Origin: Oricola thermophila
GTDB taxonomy: Bacteria > Pseudomonadota > Alphaproteobacteria > Rhizobiales > Rhizobiaceae
Reading direction: 5' to 3'
DNA: 64,000 nt
NCBI RefSeq assembly: GCF_013358405.1
Contig: NZ_CP054836.1
Location: 1,116,001 to 1,180,000 of the forward strand
Made by a program: the position numbers and the translations under genes. Below are positions 33,984-46,216 of the stretch, piece by piece. How positions within the stretch are numbered: position 1 is the stretch's first letter; every line of letters starts with the position of its first letter. Under the pieces are notes generated by a model. That model made no database searches. It had not been told where the DNA came from and saw only the letters and a list, made by a program, of their open reading frames with translations.

Positions 33984-36071
33984 ATGGCAGTGATCAAGGT
34001 TGACGGCAAGGAAGTCGAGGTTCCGGACCACTACACGCTCTTGCAGGCGTGCGAGGAGGCCGGCGCCGAGGTGCCGCGCTTCTGTTTCCACGAGCGTCTG
34101 TCGATTGCCGGCAATTGCCGCATGTGCCTCGTCGAGGTGAAGGGCGGTCCGCCCAAGCCTGCCGCCTCCTGTGCAATGGGCGTCAAGGACATGCGCCCCG
34201 GTCCGAACGGAGAGCCGCCGGAAGTCTTCACCAACACGCCGATGGTCAAGAAGGCGCGCGAAGGCGTGATGGAGTTCCTGCTCATCAACCACCCGCTGGA
34301 CTGTCCGATCTGCGACCAGGGCGGCGAGTGCGACCTGCAGGACCAGGCGATGGCCTTCGGCGTTGATGCCTCGCGCTACCAGGAGAACAAGCGCGCCGTC
34401 GAGGACAAATATATCGGCCCGCTGGTCAAGACGATCATGACGCGCTGCATCCACTGCACCCGTTGCGTTCGCTTCACCACCGAGGTCGCGGGCATTTCCG
34501 AGCTCGGCCTGATCGGCCGCGGCGAGGATGCCGAGATCACCACCTATCTCGAGCAGGCCATGAGCTCGGAGCTTCAGGGCAACGTCATCGACCTGTGCCC
34601 GGTCGGCGCGCTGACCTCCAAGCCCTATGCCTTCCAGGCTCGGCCGTGGGAGCTGTCGAAGACGGAATCCATCGACGTCATGGATGCGGTCGGCTCTGCC
34701 ATCCGGGTCGATACGCGGGGCCGCGAGGTGATGCGTATCATGCCGCGCGTCAACGAGGCGGTGAACGAGGAATGGATTTCCGACAAGACCCGCTTCATCT
34801 GGGACGGACTGCGCACCCAGCGGCTTGACCGCCCCTATGTCCGCGGTGCCGACGGTCGCCTCCGGCCGTCGAGCTGGTCGCAGGCCTTTGCCGCGATCAA
34901 GGCCGCAATGGACGGCAAGCAGGGCGCCGACATCGGCGCCATCGCCGGAGATCTCGCCGGCGTGGAGGAAATGTTCGCGCTGAAGGGGCTGATGGAGTCG
35001 CTCGGCTCGCCGAACCTGGATTGCCGCCAGGACGGCGCTGCGCTCGATCCTTCGCTCGGGCGCGCTTCCTACATCTTCAACCCGACCATCGAAGGCATCG
35101 AGGAAGCCGATGCCATACTCGTCGTCGGATCGAACCCGCGCTTCGAGGCGGCGGTGCTGAACGCACGCATCCGCAAGGCGTGGCGTGCCGGGGACGTGAA
35201 GATCGGGGTGATCGGCGACTTCGGAGACCTGCGCTATGACTACGAGCAGCTGGGCGTCGGCCCGGAGACGCTCAAGGAGCTTGCCGACGGCACCCACAAG
35301 TTCTTCAGGAAGCTGAAAGCCGCGAAACGGCCGATGATTATAGTCGGGCAGGGTGCCCTGGCGCGCGGCGACGGTTCTGCCATCCTCGGGCTTGCCGCGA
35401 AGGTCGCGGACGCTGCCGGCGCGGTTACCAGGGACTGGAACGGCTTCGCCGTGCTTCACACCGCAGCGGCCCGCGTTGGCGGTCTCGACCTTGGCTTCGT
35501 GCCGGGCAAGGGCGGCAAGGATGCAGCGAAGATGCTCGCCGAAAGCGACGTGCTGTTCCTTCTTGGCGCTGACGAGATGGACATGCGCAAGCGCAAGCAG
35601 GGCGGCTTCACGGTCTATATCGGGACCCATGGCGATATCGGCGCGCACCATGCCGACGTCATCCTTCCGGCTTCCGCTTACACGGAGAAATCCGCCACCT
35701 ACGTCAATACGGAAGGCCGGGTGCAGATGACGACCCGGGCCGGATTCGCGCCCGGCGATGCCAAGGAAGACTGGGCGATCCTGCGGGCGCTTTCCGATGT
35801 GCTCGGGCACAGGCTGCCCTTTGATTCGCTGGAGCAGCTGCGCGCGAAGCTGTACGAGGCACATCCGCATTTCGCCCATGTCGACGGCATCGAGGCCGGA
35901 AATGCGGGCGATATTGCTGCACTCGCGAAAAAAGGCGGGAAATTGAACAAGTCAGCATTTGCATCGCCGGTCAAAGACTTCTATTTGACCAACCCAATTG
36001 CACGGGCATCCGCCGTCATGGCGGAGTGTTCCTCGCTCGCGCAAAAGGGTTTCGCGCAGGCCGCGGAATGA
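33984..36071 (+). CDS. nuoG: NADH-quinone oxidoreductase subunit G
   Basis: The 695-residue 75-kDa subunit begins with a ferredoxin domain carrying Cys34, Cys45, Cys48 and Cys63 (N1b). It continues with the His and Cys107/110/116 cluster ([16 protein letters not shown]5) and Cys155/158/161 ([11 protein letters not shown]4). The rest is the molybdopterin-like domain without cofactor residues. Length is the usual alphaproteobacterial and mitochondrial size, shorter than E. coli NuoG, and the N7 cluster motif is not seen. Confidence 0.97.
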   Translation: MAVIKVDGKEVEVPDHYTLLQACEEAGAEVPRFCFHERLSIAGNCRMCLVEVKGGPPKPAASCAMGVKDMRPGPNGEPPEVFTNTPMVKKAREGVMEFLLINHPLDCPICDQGGECDLQDQAMAFGVDASRYQENKRAVEDKYIGPLVKTIMTRCIHCTRCVRFTTEVAGISELGLIGRGEDAEITTYLEQAMSSELQGNVIDLCPVGALTSKPYAFQARPWELSKTESIDVMDAVGSAIRVDTRGREVMRIMPRVNEAVNEEWISDKTRFIWDGLRTQRLDRPYVRGADGRLRPSSWSQAFAAIKAAMDGKQGADIGAIAGDLAGVEEMFALKGLMESLGSPNLDCRQDGAALDPSLGRASYIFNPTIEGIEEADAILVVGSNPRFEAAVLNARIRKAWRAGDVKIGVIGDFGDLRYDYEQLGVGPETLKELADGTHKFFRKLKAAKRPMIIVGQGALARGDGSAILGLAAKVADAAGAVTRDWNGFAVLHTAAARVGGLDLGFVPGKGGKDAAKMLAESDVLFLLGADEMDMRKRKQGGFTVYIGTHGDIGAHHADVILPASAYTEKSATYVNTEGRVQMTTRAGFAPGDAKEDWAILRALSDVLGHRLPFDSLEQLRAKLYEAHPHFAHVDGIEAGNAGDIAALAKKGGKLNKSAFASPVKDFYLTNPIARASAVMAECSSLAQKGFAQAAE

Positions 36072-36104
36072 TGCAGGCAAGAGGGCAGGAAACGGACAGC
36101 ATCC

Positions 36105-37139
36105 ATGTTTGATACCTATGTCATCCCCGGCCTGATTATCCTCCTGCAGTCGCTTGTGCTGCTGGTGGCGCTGCTGGTGTTCACGGCTTTCATCCTCTAC
36201 GCCGATCGCAAGATCTGGGCTGCGGTCCAGTCGCGGCGCGGACCGAACGTGGTCGGTCCATGGGGGCTGTTGCAATCCTTCGCCGACCTGCTGAAGTTCG
36301 TGCTGAAGGAGCCGATCATCCCGGCCGGCTCGAACAAGGGAATCTTCCTTCTTGCGCCCTTCGTCTCTGCCACGCTGGCGCTTGCCGCCTGGGCGGTCGT
36401 TCCGGTCGCCGAGGGATGGGCGATCGCCACCGTCAATGTCGGTATCCTTTACGTGTTCGCCATCTCCTCCCTCGAGGTTTACGGCGTGATCATGGCCGGC
36501 TGGGCGTCGAATTCGAAATATCCGTTCCTCGGCGCGCTGCGCTCCGCGGCGCAGATGGTCTCCTACGAGGTCTCGATCGGGTTCGTCATCGTCACCGTTC
36601 TGCTGTGTGTCGGCTCGCTGAACCTGACCGATATCGTGATGGCGCAGACCGACGGAATCGGCACCCGCATGGGGCTGCCCAACACGTTGCTCGACTGGCA
36701 CTGGCTCGGGCTGCTGCCGATGTTCGTGATCTTCTTCATCTCGGCGCTGGCCGAGACCAATCGTCCGCCTTTCGACTTGGTGGAGGCCGAGTCCGAGCTC
36801 GTCGCCGGTCACATGATCGAGTATTCGTCGACGCCGTACATGCTGTTCATGCTCGGCGAGTATATCGCGATCCTGCTGATGTGCGCCCTGACCACGGTGC
36901 TGTTCCTCGGTGGCTGGCTGCCTCCGTTCGATTTCGCACCCTTCACCTGGCTGCCCGGCGTGTTCTGGTTCGTCCTGAAGCTCTCGATGGTCTTCTTCAT
37001 GTTCGCAATGGTGAAGGCTTTCGTGCCGCGCTACCGCTATGACCAGCTCATGCGACTCGGCTGGAAGGTATTCCTTCCGATATCGCTGTTCATGGTGTTT
37101 GCCACCGCGGCGTTCCTGAAACTCACCGGCTGGGCCTGA
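36105..37139 (+). CDS. nuoH: NADH-quinone oxidoreductase subunit H
   Basis: The 344-residue membrane protein has about eight helices. It keeps the quinone-site signatures [55 protein letters not shown] and [22 protein letters not shown]. NuoH joins the peripheral and membrane arms and shapes the quinone channel. Gap to nuoG is 33 bp, consistent with one transcript. Confidence 0.97.
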   Translation: MFDTYVIPGLIILLQSLVLLVALLVFTAFILYADRKIWAAVQSRRGPNVVGPWGLLQSFADLLKFVLKEPIIPAGSNKGIFLLAPFVSATLALAAWAVVPVAEGWAIATVNVGILYVFAISSLEVYGVIMAGWASNSKYPFLGALRSAAQMVSYEVSIGFVIVTVLLCVGSLNLTDIVMAQTDGIGTRMGLPNTLLDWHWLGLLPMFVIFFISALAETNRPPFDLVEAESELVAGHMIEYSSTPYMLFMLGEYIAILLMCALTTVLFLGGWLPPFDFAPFTWLPGVFWFVLKLSMVFFMFAMVKAFVPRYRYDQLMRLGWKVFLPISLFMVFATAAFLKLTGWA

Positions 37140-37156
37140 GACCTGAGAGGCATGAA

Positions 37157-37648
37157 ATGAGCACGCTCGCACACGCCGCCAAGTCGCTGTTGCTGCTGGA
37201 ATTCATCAGCGCGTTCTTCCTGTCCATGCGCCGGTTCTTCGAGCCGAAGTTCACACTGAACTATCCGCACGAGAAGGGCCCAGTCAGCCCGCGCTTCCGC
37301 GGCGAGCACGCTCTGCGTCGCTATCCCAATGGCGAGGAGCGCTGCATTGCCTGCAAGCTTTGCGAGGCGATCTGCCCGGCGCAGGCCATCACGATCGAGG
37401 CCGGCCCGCGGCGCAACGACGGCACGCGCCGCACGGTGCGTTATGATATCGACATGGTGAAATGCATCTATTGCGGCTTCTGCCAGGAGGCCTGCCCGGT
37501 GGATGCGATTGTCGAGGGGCCGAATTTCGAGTTCGCCACGGAGACTCGTGAGGAACTCTACTACAACAAGGAAAAACTCCTGGAGAACGGCGACCGGTGG
37601 GAGCGCGAAATCGCGCGCAACATCGCGCTCGACTCGCCGTATCGCTAG
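37157..37648 (+). CDS. nuoI: NADH-quinone oxidoreductase subunit I
   Basis: The 163-residue protein binds clusters N6a and N6b through two typical ferredoxin motifs: [16 protein letters not shown] and [16 protein letters not shown]. The N-terminal amphipathic segment lies against the membrane. The size matches alphaproteobacterial and mitochondrial TYKY subunits. GAGAGGCATGAA precedes the ATG. Confidence 0.97.
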   Translation: MSTLAHAAKSLLLLEFISAFFLSMRRFFEPKFTLNYPHEKGPVSPRFRGEHALRRYPNGEERCIACKLCEAICPAQAITIEAGPRRNDGTRRTVRYDIDMVKCIYCGFCQEACPVDAIVEGPNFEFATETREELYYNKEKLLENGDRWEREIARNIALDSPYR

Positions 37649-37666
37649 GGGAACTGACATTTCACG

Positions 37667-37686
37667 CGCCGCCCGTCCGGGCGGCG
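37667..37686 (+). other. GC-rich hairpin between nuoI and nuoJ
   Basis: CGCCGCCC and GGGCGGCG form an 8-bp stem with a GTCC loop, 19 bp after the nuoI stop and 58 bp before the nuoJ start. No T tract follows, so it is unlikely to end transcription. It may affect mRNA processing or nuoJ translation. Confidence 0.4.
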
Positions 37687-37744
37687 GAATGCCGGACTGG
37701 GGGCACGGCCGCCCGGAATGGCCAAGGAGATCGGGGAAGCGATC

Positions 37745-38368
37745 ATGATTACTGGGTTAGGGGCGGCGTTCTTCTACCTCTTCGCCTTCATCGCGGTTGC
37801 GAGCGCACTCATGGTGATTGCGGCACGCAATCCCGTGCATTCCGTGCTCTATCTGATCCTGACATTCTTCAACGCGGCGGCGCTTTTCCTGCTCACCGGT
37901 GCCGAATTCCTGTCGATGATCCTGCTGGTCGTCTATGTCGGCGCGGTCGCGGTTCTGTTCCTCTTCGTTGTCATGATGCTTGATGTGGATTTCGCCTCGA
38001 TGAAGCGCGGCGCGCTGGACTATGCTCCGATCGGCGCGTTGGTCGGCATCGTGCTTGCTGCAGAGTTGCTGATCGTGCTGGCCGGCAATGCGGCAACGAT
38101 TATCGCGCCGACCGATACGGCATTGCCTACACCGGATCCGGCGGTACGGCACAACACGGCCGCGCTCGGCGACATCCTCTACACGGATTACATCTTCTTC
38201 TTCCAGATCGCCGGCATCGTGCTGCTGGTCGCCATGATCGGCGCCATCGTGCTGACGCTGCGTGCGCCCCGTCCGCACGTGAAGCGGCAGAACATGGCCG
38301 CCCAGGTCGCGCGCACGCCGGCCGACGCGATCGAGGTGGTCGACGTCGAGACAGGCAAGGGGATCTGA
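37745..38368 (+). CDS. nuoJ: NADH-quinone oxidoreductase subunit J
   Basis: I start at the ATG at 37745 after GGGGAAG; an in-frame ATG at 37718 would add nine residues. The 207-residue protein has five membrane helices, with [30 protein letters not shown] and [20 protein letters not shown], the helix carrying the pi-bulge that couples quinone chemistry to pumping. The C-terminal 30 residues are soluble. Confidence 0.95.
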   Translation: MITGLGAAFFYLFAFIAVASALMVIAARNPVHSVLYLILTFFNAAALFLLTGAEFLSMILLVVYVGAVAVLFLFVVMMLDVDFASMKRGALDYAPIGALVGIVLAAELLIVLAGNAATIIAPTDTALPTPDPAVRHNTAALGDILYTDYIFFFQIAGIVLLVAMIGAIVLTLRAPRPHVKRQNMAAQVARTPADAIEVVDVETGKGI

Positions 38369-38373
38369 GGGCC

Positions 38374-38682
38374 ATGACAATAACCATTTCCCACTATCTG
38401 GCCGTTAGCGCGCTGCTCTTCGTCATCGGCGTTTTCGGCATTTTCCTGAACCGCAAGAACGTCATCGTCATCCTCATGTCGGTGGAACTCATCCTCTTGT
38501 CGGTGAACCTGAACTTCGTGGCGTTCTCCGCGCACCTGCAGGACCTGGTCGGTCAGGTCTTCGCTCTCTTCGTGCTTACGGTGGCCGCCGCAGAGGCCGC
38601 CATCGGCCTTGCAATTCTCGTTGTCTTCTACCGCAACCGCGGATCGATCGCGGTCGAAGACGTGAACATGATGAAGGGCTGA
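38374..38682 (+). CDS. nuoK: NADH-quinone oxidoreductase subunit K
   Basis: The 102-residue protein has three membrane helices and both conserved membrane Glu residues: one in [14 protein letters not shown] and one in [17 protein letters not shown]. Those carboxylates are part of the proton path next to NuoJ and NuoA. It starts five bases after the nuoJ stop. Confidence 0.97.
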   Translation: MTITISHYLAVSALLFVIGVFGIFLNRKNVIVILMSVELILLSVNLNFVAFSAHLQDLVGQVFALFVLTVAAAEAAIGLAILVVFYRNRGSIAVEDVNMMKG

Positions 38683-38689
38683 CGGCACC

Positions 38690-40711
38690 ATGTATCACGC
38701 CATTGTCTTTCTGCCGCTGATAGGGTTCCTGGTCGCAGGGCTTTTCGGTCGCTCGATCGGGGCCAAGGCCAGCGAATACGTGACCTCGGGCCTGCTGGTG
38801 GTCTCCGCCGTTCTGTCGTGGATCGCCTACTTCTCCGTGGCCTTTTCCGAGGAGCCGGCCTTCACGGTGGACGTTCTGCGCTGGATCCAGACCGGCGGGC
38901 TGGATGTCTCCTGGGCCTTCCGCATCGACACGCTGACTGTTGTGATGCTTGTGGTGGTCAACACCGTCTCCGCCCTGGTCCACATCTACTCGATCGGCTA
39001 CATGCACCACGATCCGGACCGGCCGCGTTTCTTTGCCTATTTGTCCCTGTTCACCTTCGCCATGCTGATGCTGGTGACATCGGATAACCTCGTGCAGATG
39101 TTCTTTGGCTGGGAAGGCGTGGGTCTCGCCTCCTATCTGCTGATCGGTTTTTGGTACAAGAAGCCGTCGGCCAATGCCGCAGCGATGAAGGCCTTCATTG
39201 TCAACCGCGTCGGCGATTTCGGGTTCTCGCTCGGTATTTTCGGCGTGTTTGTCCTGTTCGGTTCGGTGAGCTTCGCCACCATCTTTGCCAATGCCGCCGA
39301 TTTCCTGCCCGCCGATACTGCGCAGGGAACGGCTGATGCCGGGACGGTTCTGAACTTCCTCGGATACGAGCTCGACAAGGCTCATGCCGTGACCGTCGTC
39401 TGCCTGCTTCTTTTCATGGGGGCGATGGGCAAGTCGGCTCAGTTTCTTCTGCATACCTGGTTGCCGGACGCGATGGAGGGGCCGACTCCGGTCTCCGCGC
39501 TGATTCACGCCGCCACGATGGTTACCGCAGGCGTGTTCATGGTCGCGCGCATGTCGCCGCTGTTCGAGCTAAGTCACACTGCGCTCACAGTGGTGACGAC
39601 CATCGGAGCTATCACCGCCTTCTTCGCTGCGACGGTGGGCCTTGTGCAGAACGACATCAAGCGCGTCATCGCCTACTCGACCTGTTCGCAGCTCGGCTAC
39701 ATGTTTGTCGCGCTCGGTGTCGGTGCCTACGGGGCTGGCGTCTTCCACCTGTTCACTCATGCCTTCTTCAAGGCGCTGCTCTTCCTTGGTGCCGGCTCGG
39801 TGATCCATGCCGTCTCCGACGAGCAGGACATGCGTAAGATGGGGGGGCTGAGAAAGCATATTCCGGTGACGTACTGGATGATGATTGTCGGCACGCTCGC
39901 GCTGACCGGTGTCGGTATTCCGGGTACGCTGTTCGGCACGGCCGGTTTCTTCTCCAAGGACGCGATCATCGAGAGCGCCTATGTCGGCCACAATCCCGCC
40001 GCCGGCTTCGCCTTCGGACTGCTGGTCATCGCCGCGCTGTTTACCAGCTTCTATTCATGGCGGCTGATCTTCATGACGTTCCACGGCAAGCCACGCGCTT
40101 CGGCGGACGTGATGCACCATGTCCACGAGTCGCCGCAGGTCATGCTGGTTCCTCTGTTCGTGCTGGCTGCCGGCGCACTGCTCGCGGGCTTCCTGTTCCA
40201 TGACTCCTTCATTGGTCACGCTGCGGAAGGCGCCCATCACGAGGGCTGGTACAACGAGTTCTGGCGCACTGCGCTTTATGCGGGGCCGGACAACCACGTT
40301 CTTGCCGAGTTCCACCATGTGCCCGCTGCTGTGAAATGGAGCCCGTTCATCGTCATGCTGCTTGGCCTGCTGACGGCGTGGTACATGTATATTCGCTCGC
40401 CGCAGACGCCGAAGGCGCTCGCGGCTCAGCACGAAGGACTCTACAAGTTTCTCCTCAACAAGTGGTATTTCGACGAGCTTTACGACTTCCTGTTCGTAAA
40501 GCCGGCGGTGCGCCTCGGCCACTTCCTCTGGAAGCGGGGTGACGGCTGGCTGATCGACGGCTTCGGGCCCGACGGTGTCGCGGCGCGCGTGCGCCAGGCG
40601 ACCGGTCGCGTCGTCAAGCTGCAGACCGGATACCTCTATCACTATGCGTTCGCGATGCTCATCGGCATCGCAGCGCTTGTCACGTGGATGATGCTCGGGA
40701 GCAGCGTCTGA
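38690..40711 (+). CDS. nuoL: NADH-quinone oxidoreductase subunit L
   Basis: The 673-residue antiporter-like subunit contains the key Glu in [19 protein letters not shown], the Lys in [36 protein letters not shown] and the Lys in [19 protein letters not shown]. The C-terminal region includes the long lateral helix and final membrane helix. Distal proton pump of complex I. Its stop overlaps the nuoM start (TGATG). Confidence 0.97.
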   Translation: MYHAIVFLPLIGFLVAGLFGRSIGAKASEYVTSGLLVVSAVLSWIAYFSVAFSEEPAFTVDVLRWIQTGGLDVSWAFRIDTLTVVMLVVVNTVSALVHIYSIGYMHHDPDRPRFFAYLSLFTFAMLMLVTSDNLVQMFFGWEGVGLASYLLIGFWYKKPSANAAAMKAFIVNRVGDFGFSLGIFGVFVLFGSVSFATIFANAADFLPADTAQGTADAGTVLNFLGYELDKAHAVTVVCLLLFMGAMGKSAQFLLHTWLPDAMEGPTPVSALIHAATMVTAGVFMVARMSPLFELSHTALTVVTTIGAITAFFAATVGLVQNDIKRVIAYSTCSQLGYMFVALGVGAYGAGVFHLFTHAFFKALLFLGAGSVIHAVSDEQDMRKMGGLRKHIPVTYWMMIVGTLALTGVGIPGTLFGTAGFFSKDAIIESAYVGHNPAAGFAFGLLVIAALFTSFYSWRLIFMTFHGKPRASADVMHHVHESPQVMLVPLFVLAAGALLAGFLFHDSFIGHAAEGAHHEGWYNEFWRTALYAGPDNHVLAEFHHVPAAVKWSPFIVMLLGLLTAWYMYIRSPQTPKALAAQHEGLYKFLLNKWYFDELYDFLFVKPAVRLGHFLWKRGDGWLIDGFGPDGVAARVRQATGRVVKLQTGYLYHYAFAMLIGIAALVTWMMLGSSV

Positions 40712-42231
40712 TGGCCGGTATGCCAATTCTTTCACTGGTTACGTTTCTGCCGCTTGTCGGCGTACTGATCATCCTTTTCATCAACGATGACAGCGAGATC
40801 GCACGCCGCAACATCCGCATGGTTGCGCTGCTCACGACGGCGTTCACCTTTGCCATTTCGCTGCTGATTTGGGCCGGTTTCGACAATTCGGATCCCGGCT
40901 TCCAGTTCGTAGAGAAGGCGGTCTGGCTGGATAGCGGGATTTCCTATCACATGGGCGTTGACGGCATCTCGATGCTGTTCGTCATCCTGACGACCTTCCT
41001 GATGCCGCTCGCGATCCTAGCCAGCTGGGAGGCAGTCCAGAAGCGGGTCAAGGCTTACATGATTGCCTTCCTGATCCTGGAAACGCTGATGATCGGCGTG
41101 TTCTGCGCGCTCGACATCGTGCTGTTCTATGTCTTCTTCGAAGGCGGCCTCATTCCGATGTACATCATCATCGGCGTATGGGGCGGCGAACGCCGTGTCT
41201 ATGCCTCCTTCAAGTTCTTCCTTTACACGCTGCTCGGCTCGGTGCTCATGCTCCTGGCTATCATGGCGATGTATTGGGATGCCGGTACCACTTCCATTCC
41301 GGACCTGCTGGCTCATGACTTCCCGGCCTCGCTTCAAACCTGGCTGTGGCTGGCCTTCTTCGCGTCCTTTGCGGTGAAAATGCCCATGTGGCCGGTACAC
41401 ACATGGCTGCCCGACGCGCATGTGGAGGCGCCTACGGCGGGTTCGGTCATACTGGCCGGCATTCTGCTGAAGCTCGGCGGCTACGGCCTGATCCGCTTCT
41501 CGCTTGCCATGTTCCCGCTGGCTTCGGCCGAGTTCTCCGGCCTTGTCTTCACGCTGTCCGTCATCGCGATCGTTTACACGTCCCTGGTCGCTTTGGCGCA
41601 GGAGGACATGAAGAAGCTGATTGCCTATTCCTCCGTTGCGCACATGGGTTACGTGACCATGGGCATATTCGCGGCCAACAAGCAGGGCGTTGACGGCGCG
41701 ATATTCCAGATGCTGTCGCATGGCCTCGTTTCCGGCGCACTGTTCCTGTGCGTCGGGGTCGTATACGACCGGATGCACACTCGCCGCATCGATGCCTATG
41801 GTGGACTGGTCAATGTCATGCCGCGCTATGCAGTGGCATTCATGATCTTCACGATGGCCAATGTTGGCCTCCCCGGCACCTCCGGCTTCGTGGGCGAGTT
41901 CATGACCCTGCTGGGCATGTTCCAGGCCAATACGTGGTTCGCGGCCATTGCCGCGCTGGGAATGATCCTGTCCGCTGGGTATGCGCTCTGGCTGTATCGC
42001 CGGGTCATCTTTGGCGTGCTGGAGAAGGAAAGCCTGAAGGCCATGCTTGACCTTTCCGTCCGCGAGAAGGCGATCCTCTACCCGTTGATCGTCCTTACCA
42101 TCCTCTTCGGCGTCTATCCGTCGCCGGTCTTCGATGTCACCGCCGCGTCGGTTGACGCGCTACTGTCCGACTATTCCGCGGCCATCGAGGCGGCTCGTGC
42201 CGCCGCCGATGTCGCGATGGCGGTCCACTGA
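40711..42231 (+). CDS. nuoM: NADH-quinone oxidoreductase subunit M
   Basis: From the ATG at 40711 the product is 506 residues, with 14 predicted helices. It has the conserved [17 protein letters not shown] (pumping Glu), [33 protein letters not shown] and [18 protein letters not shown]. It is an antiporter-like proton-pumping subunit between NuoL and NuoN. Coupled to nuoL by a one-base overlap. Confidence 0.97.
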   Translation: MAGMPILSLVTFLPLVGVLIILFINDDSEIARRNIRMVALLTTAFTFAISLLIWAGFDNSDPGFQFVEKAVWLDSGISYHMGVDGISMLFVILTTFLMPLAILASWEAVQKRVKAYMIAFLILETLMIGVFCALDIVLFYVFFEGGLIPMYIIIGVWGGERRVYASFKFFLYTLLGSVLMLLAIMAMYWDAGTTSIPDLLAHDFPASLQTWLWLAFFASFAVKMPMWPVHTWLPDAHVEAPTAGSVILAGILLKLGGYGLIRFSLAMFPLASAEFSGLVFTLSVIAIVYTSLVALAQEDMKKLIAYSSVAHMGYVTMGIFAANKQGVDGAIFQMLSHGLVSGALFLCVGVVYDRMHTRRIDAYGGLVNVMPRYAVAFMIFTMANVGLPGTSGFVGEFMTLLGMFQANTWFAAIAALGMILSAGYALWLYRRVIFGVLEKESLKAMLDLSVREKAILYPLIVLTILFGVYPSPVFDVTAASVDALLSDYSAAIEAARAAADVAMAVH

Positions 42232-42251
42232 TCCCGGGAGCCAACAGAATC

Positions 42252-43697
42252 ATGCCCGCCGAACTCCTCTCTTCAAGTCTCTCGCTGGCGCTGCCCGAGT
42301 TGATCCTTGCGATCGGCGCCATGGCGCTGCTGATGATTGGCGTGTTCGCCCCGCAAGGCCGCGCCAATGTCACGGTAAACGGCCTTGCCGTCGCGCTGCT
42401 CATCGGTGCGCTTGGCTGGATGCTGCTGATCGGCGGCGAGGGACAGGCCTTCAACGGCGCCTATATTCAGGACGGTTTCGCCGTCTTCATGAAGACTTTG
42501 ACTCTGATCGGCTCAATCGTGGCACTTGCCATGTCAGTGGGCTTTGCCCGGGCAGAGAAGTTCGATCGCTTCGAGTTTCCGATCCTGATCGTGCTGGCAA
42601 CCCTCGGCATGATGCTGATGGTATCGGCCAACAGCCTGCTGACCCTTTACATGGGGCTCGAGCTGCAGTCCTTGGCGCTATACGTCGTGGCCGCGATCAA
42701 TCGCGACAGCGTGCGTTCCACCGAGGCCGGCCTGAAATATTTTGTCCTTGGCGCCCTGTCGTCAGGCATGATGCTTTACGGCATATCGCTGGTATACGGC
42801 TTTACCGGCCATATCGACTTCGCCGGCATTACCGGCGCGCTCACCGGTACAGGGCGTTCGCTTGGCGTTCTGTTCGGCCTCGTCTTCCTGATCTCGGGAT
42901 TGGCGTTCAAGATTTCCGCTGTGCCGTTCCACATGTGGACGCCCGATGTCTACGAAGGCGCCCCCACTCCGGTGACGGCGTTTTTCGCTGCCGCGCCCAA
43001 GATGGCGGCAATGGCCATGTTCGTGCGGGTTGTCATTGATGCATTCGCTCCGGTGACTGCCGACTGGCAGCAGATCGTGGTGTTCATTTCCATTGCCTCG
43101 ATGGTACTCGGCGCTTTCGCCGCGATCGGCCAGCGCAACATCAAGCGGCTGATGGCCTATTCGTCCATCGGCCACATGGGCTATGCGTTGGTCGGGCTAT
43201 CTTCCGGCACGCTGGAGGGCGTCAAGGGCGTCATCCTTTACATGACGATCTATCTCGCGATGACGCTGGGAACGTTCGCATTCATCCTCGCTATGCGTCG
43301 CAAGGACGAGGGCAATGTCGAAAGCATCGATGACCTCGCCGGCCTTTCGTCGACGAATCCCGCCATGGCGACCGTGCTGACCATCCTGATGTTCTCGCTG
43401 GCCGGAATTCCGCCGCTGGCTGGCTTCTGGGCCAAGTGGTATGTATTTTATGCTGCCATCGGTGCTGGGCTGTATGCACTTGCCATCATTGGTGTTCTCG
43501 CTTCTGTCGTCAGTGCCTACTACTACCTGCGGGTCATCAAGCTGATGTGGTTCGACGAACCCGTCAGCGGTTTCGCGCCGGCAGCGGGCGAGCTTCGTCT
43601 TGTCATGGGCGTCTCCGCGCTGTTCGTGCTCGGATATGTCCTTGTCGGCGGTCCGATCGCCGCGACGGCGGAAACCGCTGCCCGGTCGCTGTTCTGA
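42252..43697 (+). CDS. nuoN: NADH-quinone oxidoreductase subunit N
   Basis: The 481-residue antiporter-like subunit has [59 protein letters not shown] and [20 protein letters not shown], the pumping residues and Lys-bearing broken helix of the family. Last structural gene of complex I; birA follows after 22 bp, and transcription probably continues. Confidence 0.97.
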   Translation: MPAELLSSSLSLALPELILAIGAMALLMIGVFAPQGRANVTVNGLAVALLIGALGWMLLIGGEGQAFNGAYIQDGFAVFMKTLTLIGSIVALAMSVGFARAEKFDRFEFPILIVLATLGMMLMVSANSLLTLYMGLELQSLALYVVAAINRDSVRSTEAGLKYFVLGALSSGMMLYGISLVYGFTGHIDFAGITGALTGTGRSLGVLFGLVFLISGLAFKISAVPFHMWTPDVYEGAPTPVTAFFAAAPKMAAMAMFVRVVIDAFAPVTADWQQIVVFISIASMVLGAFAAIGQRNIKRLMAYSSIGHMGYALVGLSSGTLEGVKGVILYMTIYLAMTLGTFAFILAMRRKDEGNVESIDDLAGLSSTNPAMATVLTILMFSLAGIPPLAGFWAKWYVFYAAIGAGLYALAIIGVLASVVSAYYYLRVIKLMWFDEPVSGFAPAAGELRLVMGVSALFVLGYVLVGGPIAATAETAARSLF

Positions 43698-43719
43698 TGC
43701 CAGGGGCCGGAAGCGGCGC

Positions 43720-44523
43720 GTGACGGGGGGCTCCATTGCAGGCGTGCCGGGCTGGCGGCACCTCGAGTTGCCCAGCGTCGGTTCGACCAACGCGGAGGCC
43801 ATGGCTCTGGCAGCGACAGGCGACCCCGGAAATCTGTGGGTCACGGCTGGCGAGCAGACGGCCGGTCGCGGACGCCGGGGGAGGGCGTGGGCATCTCCTC
43901 CGGGCAACCTCTACGCCTCGGCTCTGCTGATCGATCCCGCGCCGTTGAACCGCCTTGGCACCCTGCCGCTGGTTGCGGCAGTCGCGGTGCGCGATGCGAT
44001 CGAGGCCTGTGGTACTCCTAGCGGAACACGACTCGCCATCAAGTGGCCGAACGATATTTTGCTCAACGGCGCCAAGTGTTGTGGCATACTGCTCGAAAGC
44101 CAGGGGCTCTCCGACGGGCATCTTGCTGTCGTCATAGGCTGCGGCATAAACATCGTTTCCTTTCCCGAGCCCGGGCTCTACCGGGCAACGGCATTGAACA
44201 GGGAGGGCATATCCGCGACGCCGTCCTCGTTGTTTGCCGAGCTCGCAATTGCATTCGAGGCGGCACTGAAACTCTGGGACGGTGGCCGTGGCGTGGTGGC
44301 GATTCGCGAACGCTGGCTGCGGCATGCCGAGGGAATTGGCGGTCCGATTGCCGTCAACCTTGCAAAAGGGCGCCTGGAGGGACAGTTTGAGGGTATAGAC
44401 GCGGACGGCGCGCTTCTGCTCCGTACTTCCGATGGGACTCTCCGGCAGATTTCCGCCGGCGATCTCTTCTTCGAAATCTCAGGACATGGTGGCTCCGGTG
44501 CACCGGGGCGGGTACAAGAATGA
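43720..44523 (+). CDS. birA: Biotin-[acetyl-CoA-carboxylase] ligase
   Basis: A GTG at 43720 preceded by GGAAG gives 267 residues. The biotin-binding loop GRGRRGRAW at 49-57, the catalytic IKWPNDILLNGAKCCGILLE and the C-terminal SH3-like part are present. The N-terminal DNA-binding domain of E. coli BirA is missing, so this is a ligase only (class I). Placing birA after nuoN and before an RNase J gene is a regular arrangement in Hyphomicrobiales. Its stop overlaps the next start (ATGA). Confidence 0.93.
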   Translation: MTGGSIAGVPGWRHLELPSVGSTNAEAMALAATGDPGNLWVTAGEQTAGRGRRGRAWASPPGNLYASALLIDPAPLNRLGTLPLVAAVAVRDAIEACGTPSGTRLAIKWPNDILLNGAKCCGILLESQGLSDGHLAVVIGCGINIVSFPEPGLYRATALNREGISATPSSLFAELAIAFEAALKLWDGGRGVVAIRERWLRHAEGIGGPIAVNLAKGRLEGQFEGIDADGALLLRTSDGTLRQISAGDLFFEISGHGGSGAPGRVQE

Positions 44524-46196
44524 GCATGGACGAATTTGTTTTTGTGCCGCTTGGCGGCGTCGGTGAAATCGGAATGAATCTGGCGATGTACGGGTTCGGA
44601 CCGGCGGAGAAGCGCGAATGGATCGTTGTCGATTGTGGCGTCACCTTTCCGGGGCCGGCACTGCCGGGCGTGGATCTGGTACTGCCAGACATTCGCTTTC
44701 TGGAGTCAGAGCGCCACAATGTGCGCGCCATGATCATAACTCACGCCCATGAGGACCATTACGGTGCCGTTCTGGCGCTGTATCCGCGTATCTCGCCGGA
44801 AGGCACTCTGCCGGTCCATGCCACGGCATTTACGGCCGGTTTGCTTGAGGCCAAGGCGGAGTCCGAACCGGGTGCCCCGAAGGTCGCTGTCACCGTGTTC
44901 AAGCCGGGTGACACATTCCGCGCCGGATCGTTCGAGATCGAAACCGTCTCCGTAACCCATTCGATTCCAGAGCCGGTCTCTCTTGCGATTACCACTCCGC
45001 TTGGGACGGTATTGCACACGGGCGACTGGAAGGATGATGATGAACCGGCAATGGGGCCGCGGACTGACCGAAACGCTTTCAAGAAGATCGGCGACAGGGG
45101 CGTTTTGGCGCTGGTTTGCGATTCCACCAATGCCATGCGCGAGGGTGTCTCTCCCTCCGAGAAGGAAGTGGGCGAAGGACTTCGCAAGGTCATCGAGCGC
45201 GCCGAGGGCAGGGTGGCCGTGACGACCTTTTCATCGAATGTTGGTCGAATTCGCTCCATCGCCGAGGCAGCGCGCGATTGCGGACGCGAGGTATTGTTGC
45301 TTGGTCGCTCTATCAAGCGCGTTGTCGATGTCGCCACGGACCTCGGCTATTTCGAGGGACTGCCGCCGTTCCTCGCGGAAGAAGACTTCGCGCATGTGCC
45401 TCGCTCAAAGGTCGTCATTGTCCTGACCGGGTCCCAGGGCGAGTCGCGCGCCGCGCTGGCGAAGCTCGCGCGTGACGAGATGCGCGATGTCGCGCTGACC
45501 GCAGGTGACACGGTCGTATATTCCTCGCGGATGATTCCGGGCAACGAGAAGGCGGTTCTCGAAACAAAGAACCGGCTGATCGACATGGGCATCGAGGTGA
45601 TCGAGGACGGTGACGAACTGGTGCACGTGTCCGGTCATCCCCGCCGGAACGAACTGCGTGAAATGTACAAGTGGACGCGACCGGCCATCGGCATTCCGGT
45701 GCATGGCGAGGCAGCGCATTTGTCGGCACATGGGAAGCTGATGGCCGAGTGCGGCATCCGTGACGTTATTCCCGTTCGCAACGGTGACTTGGTTCGGTTG
45801 GCGCCCGGCGCGCCGGAAGTCGTCGACGATGTTCCGCACGGCCAGATTTTCAAGGACGGAAAACTTATCGGCGACGAAGAGGAACTTGGCGTCAAGGATC
45901 GCCGCAGGCTGTCCTTTGCCGGTCATGTTGCCGTGTCCGTCGTTCTAAACCGACATCATGAGATGATCGCGGATCCCGAGCTGGTCGCGATTGGTGTGCC
46001 GGAGACGGATGCCCTCGGCGAGGACCTGGAAGACCTGATGTACGATGCGGCGGTGGAGGCGGTCGAAAGCATTCCGCGGGCGCGGCGCCGGGACCTTGAT
46101 CTTGTTCAACGGGCGGTTCACAGCGCGGTTCGCGCCGTTGCACGGGACGCCTGGGGCAAGAAGCCACTGGTGACGGTGCTGGTGTCGAGCGCCTGA
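44520..46196 (+). CDS. rnj: Ribonuclease J
   Basis: The 558-residue metallo-beta-lactamase/beta-CASP enzyme has THAHEDHYGAV with His75, His77, Asp79 and His80 as zinc ligands, LHTGDWKDD for the later ligands, and a beta-CASP region with LTGSQGESRAALAKLARDE and VHVSGHPRRNELREMYKWTRP. RNase J acts as endo- and 5'-to-3' exoribonuclease in mRNA decay and rRNA maturation. Alphaproteobacteria commonly have one such enzyme. An ATG at 44526 is an alternative start. Confidence 0.94.
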   Translation: MSMDEFVFVPLGGVGEIGMNLAMYGFGPAEKREWIVVDCGVTFPGPALPGVDLVLPDIRFLESERHNVRAMIITHAHEDHYGAVLALYPRISPEGTLPVHATAFTAGLLEAKAESEPGAPKVAVTVFKPGDTFRAGSFEIETVSVTHSIPEPVSLAITTPLGTVLHTGDWKDDDEPAMGPRTDRNAFKKIGDRGVLALVCDSTNAMREGVSPSEKEVGEGLRKVIERAEGRVAVTTFSSNVGRIRSIAEAARDCGREVLLLGRSIKRVVDVATDLGYFEGLPPFLAEEDFAHVPRSKVVIVLTGSQGESRAALAKLARDEMRDVALTAGDTVVYSSRMIPGNEKAVLETKNRLIDMGIEVIEDGDELVHVSGHPRRNELREMYKWTRPAIGIPVHGEAAHLSAHGKLMAECGIRDVIPVRNGDLVRLAPGAPEVVDDVPHGQIFKDGKLIGDEEELGVKDRRRLSFAGHVAVSVVLNRHHEMIADPELVAIGVPETDALGEDLEDLMYDAAVEAVESIPRARRRDLDLVQRAVHSAVRAVARDAWGKKPLVTVLVSSA

Positions 46197-46216
46197 AGAC
46201 GCGATTGGAGATCACC

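Noticed and set aside
33804..35879. 691-residue open frame on the minus strand
   Set aside because: Antisense to nuoG, whose cluster ligands are complete; no ribosome-binding site or domain is visible in the minus frame.
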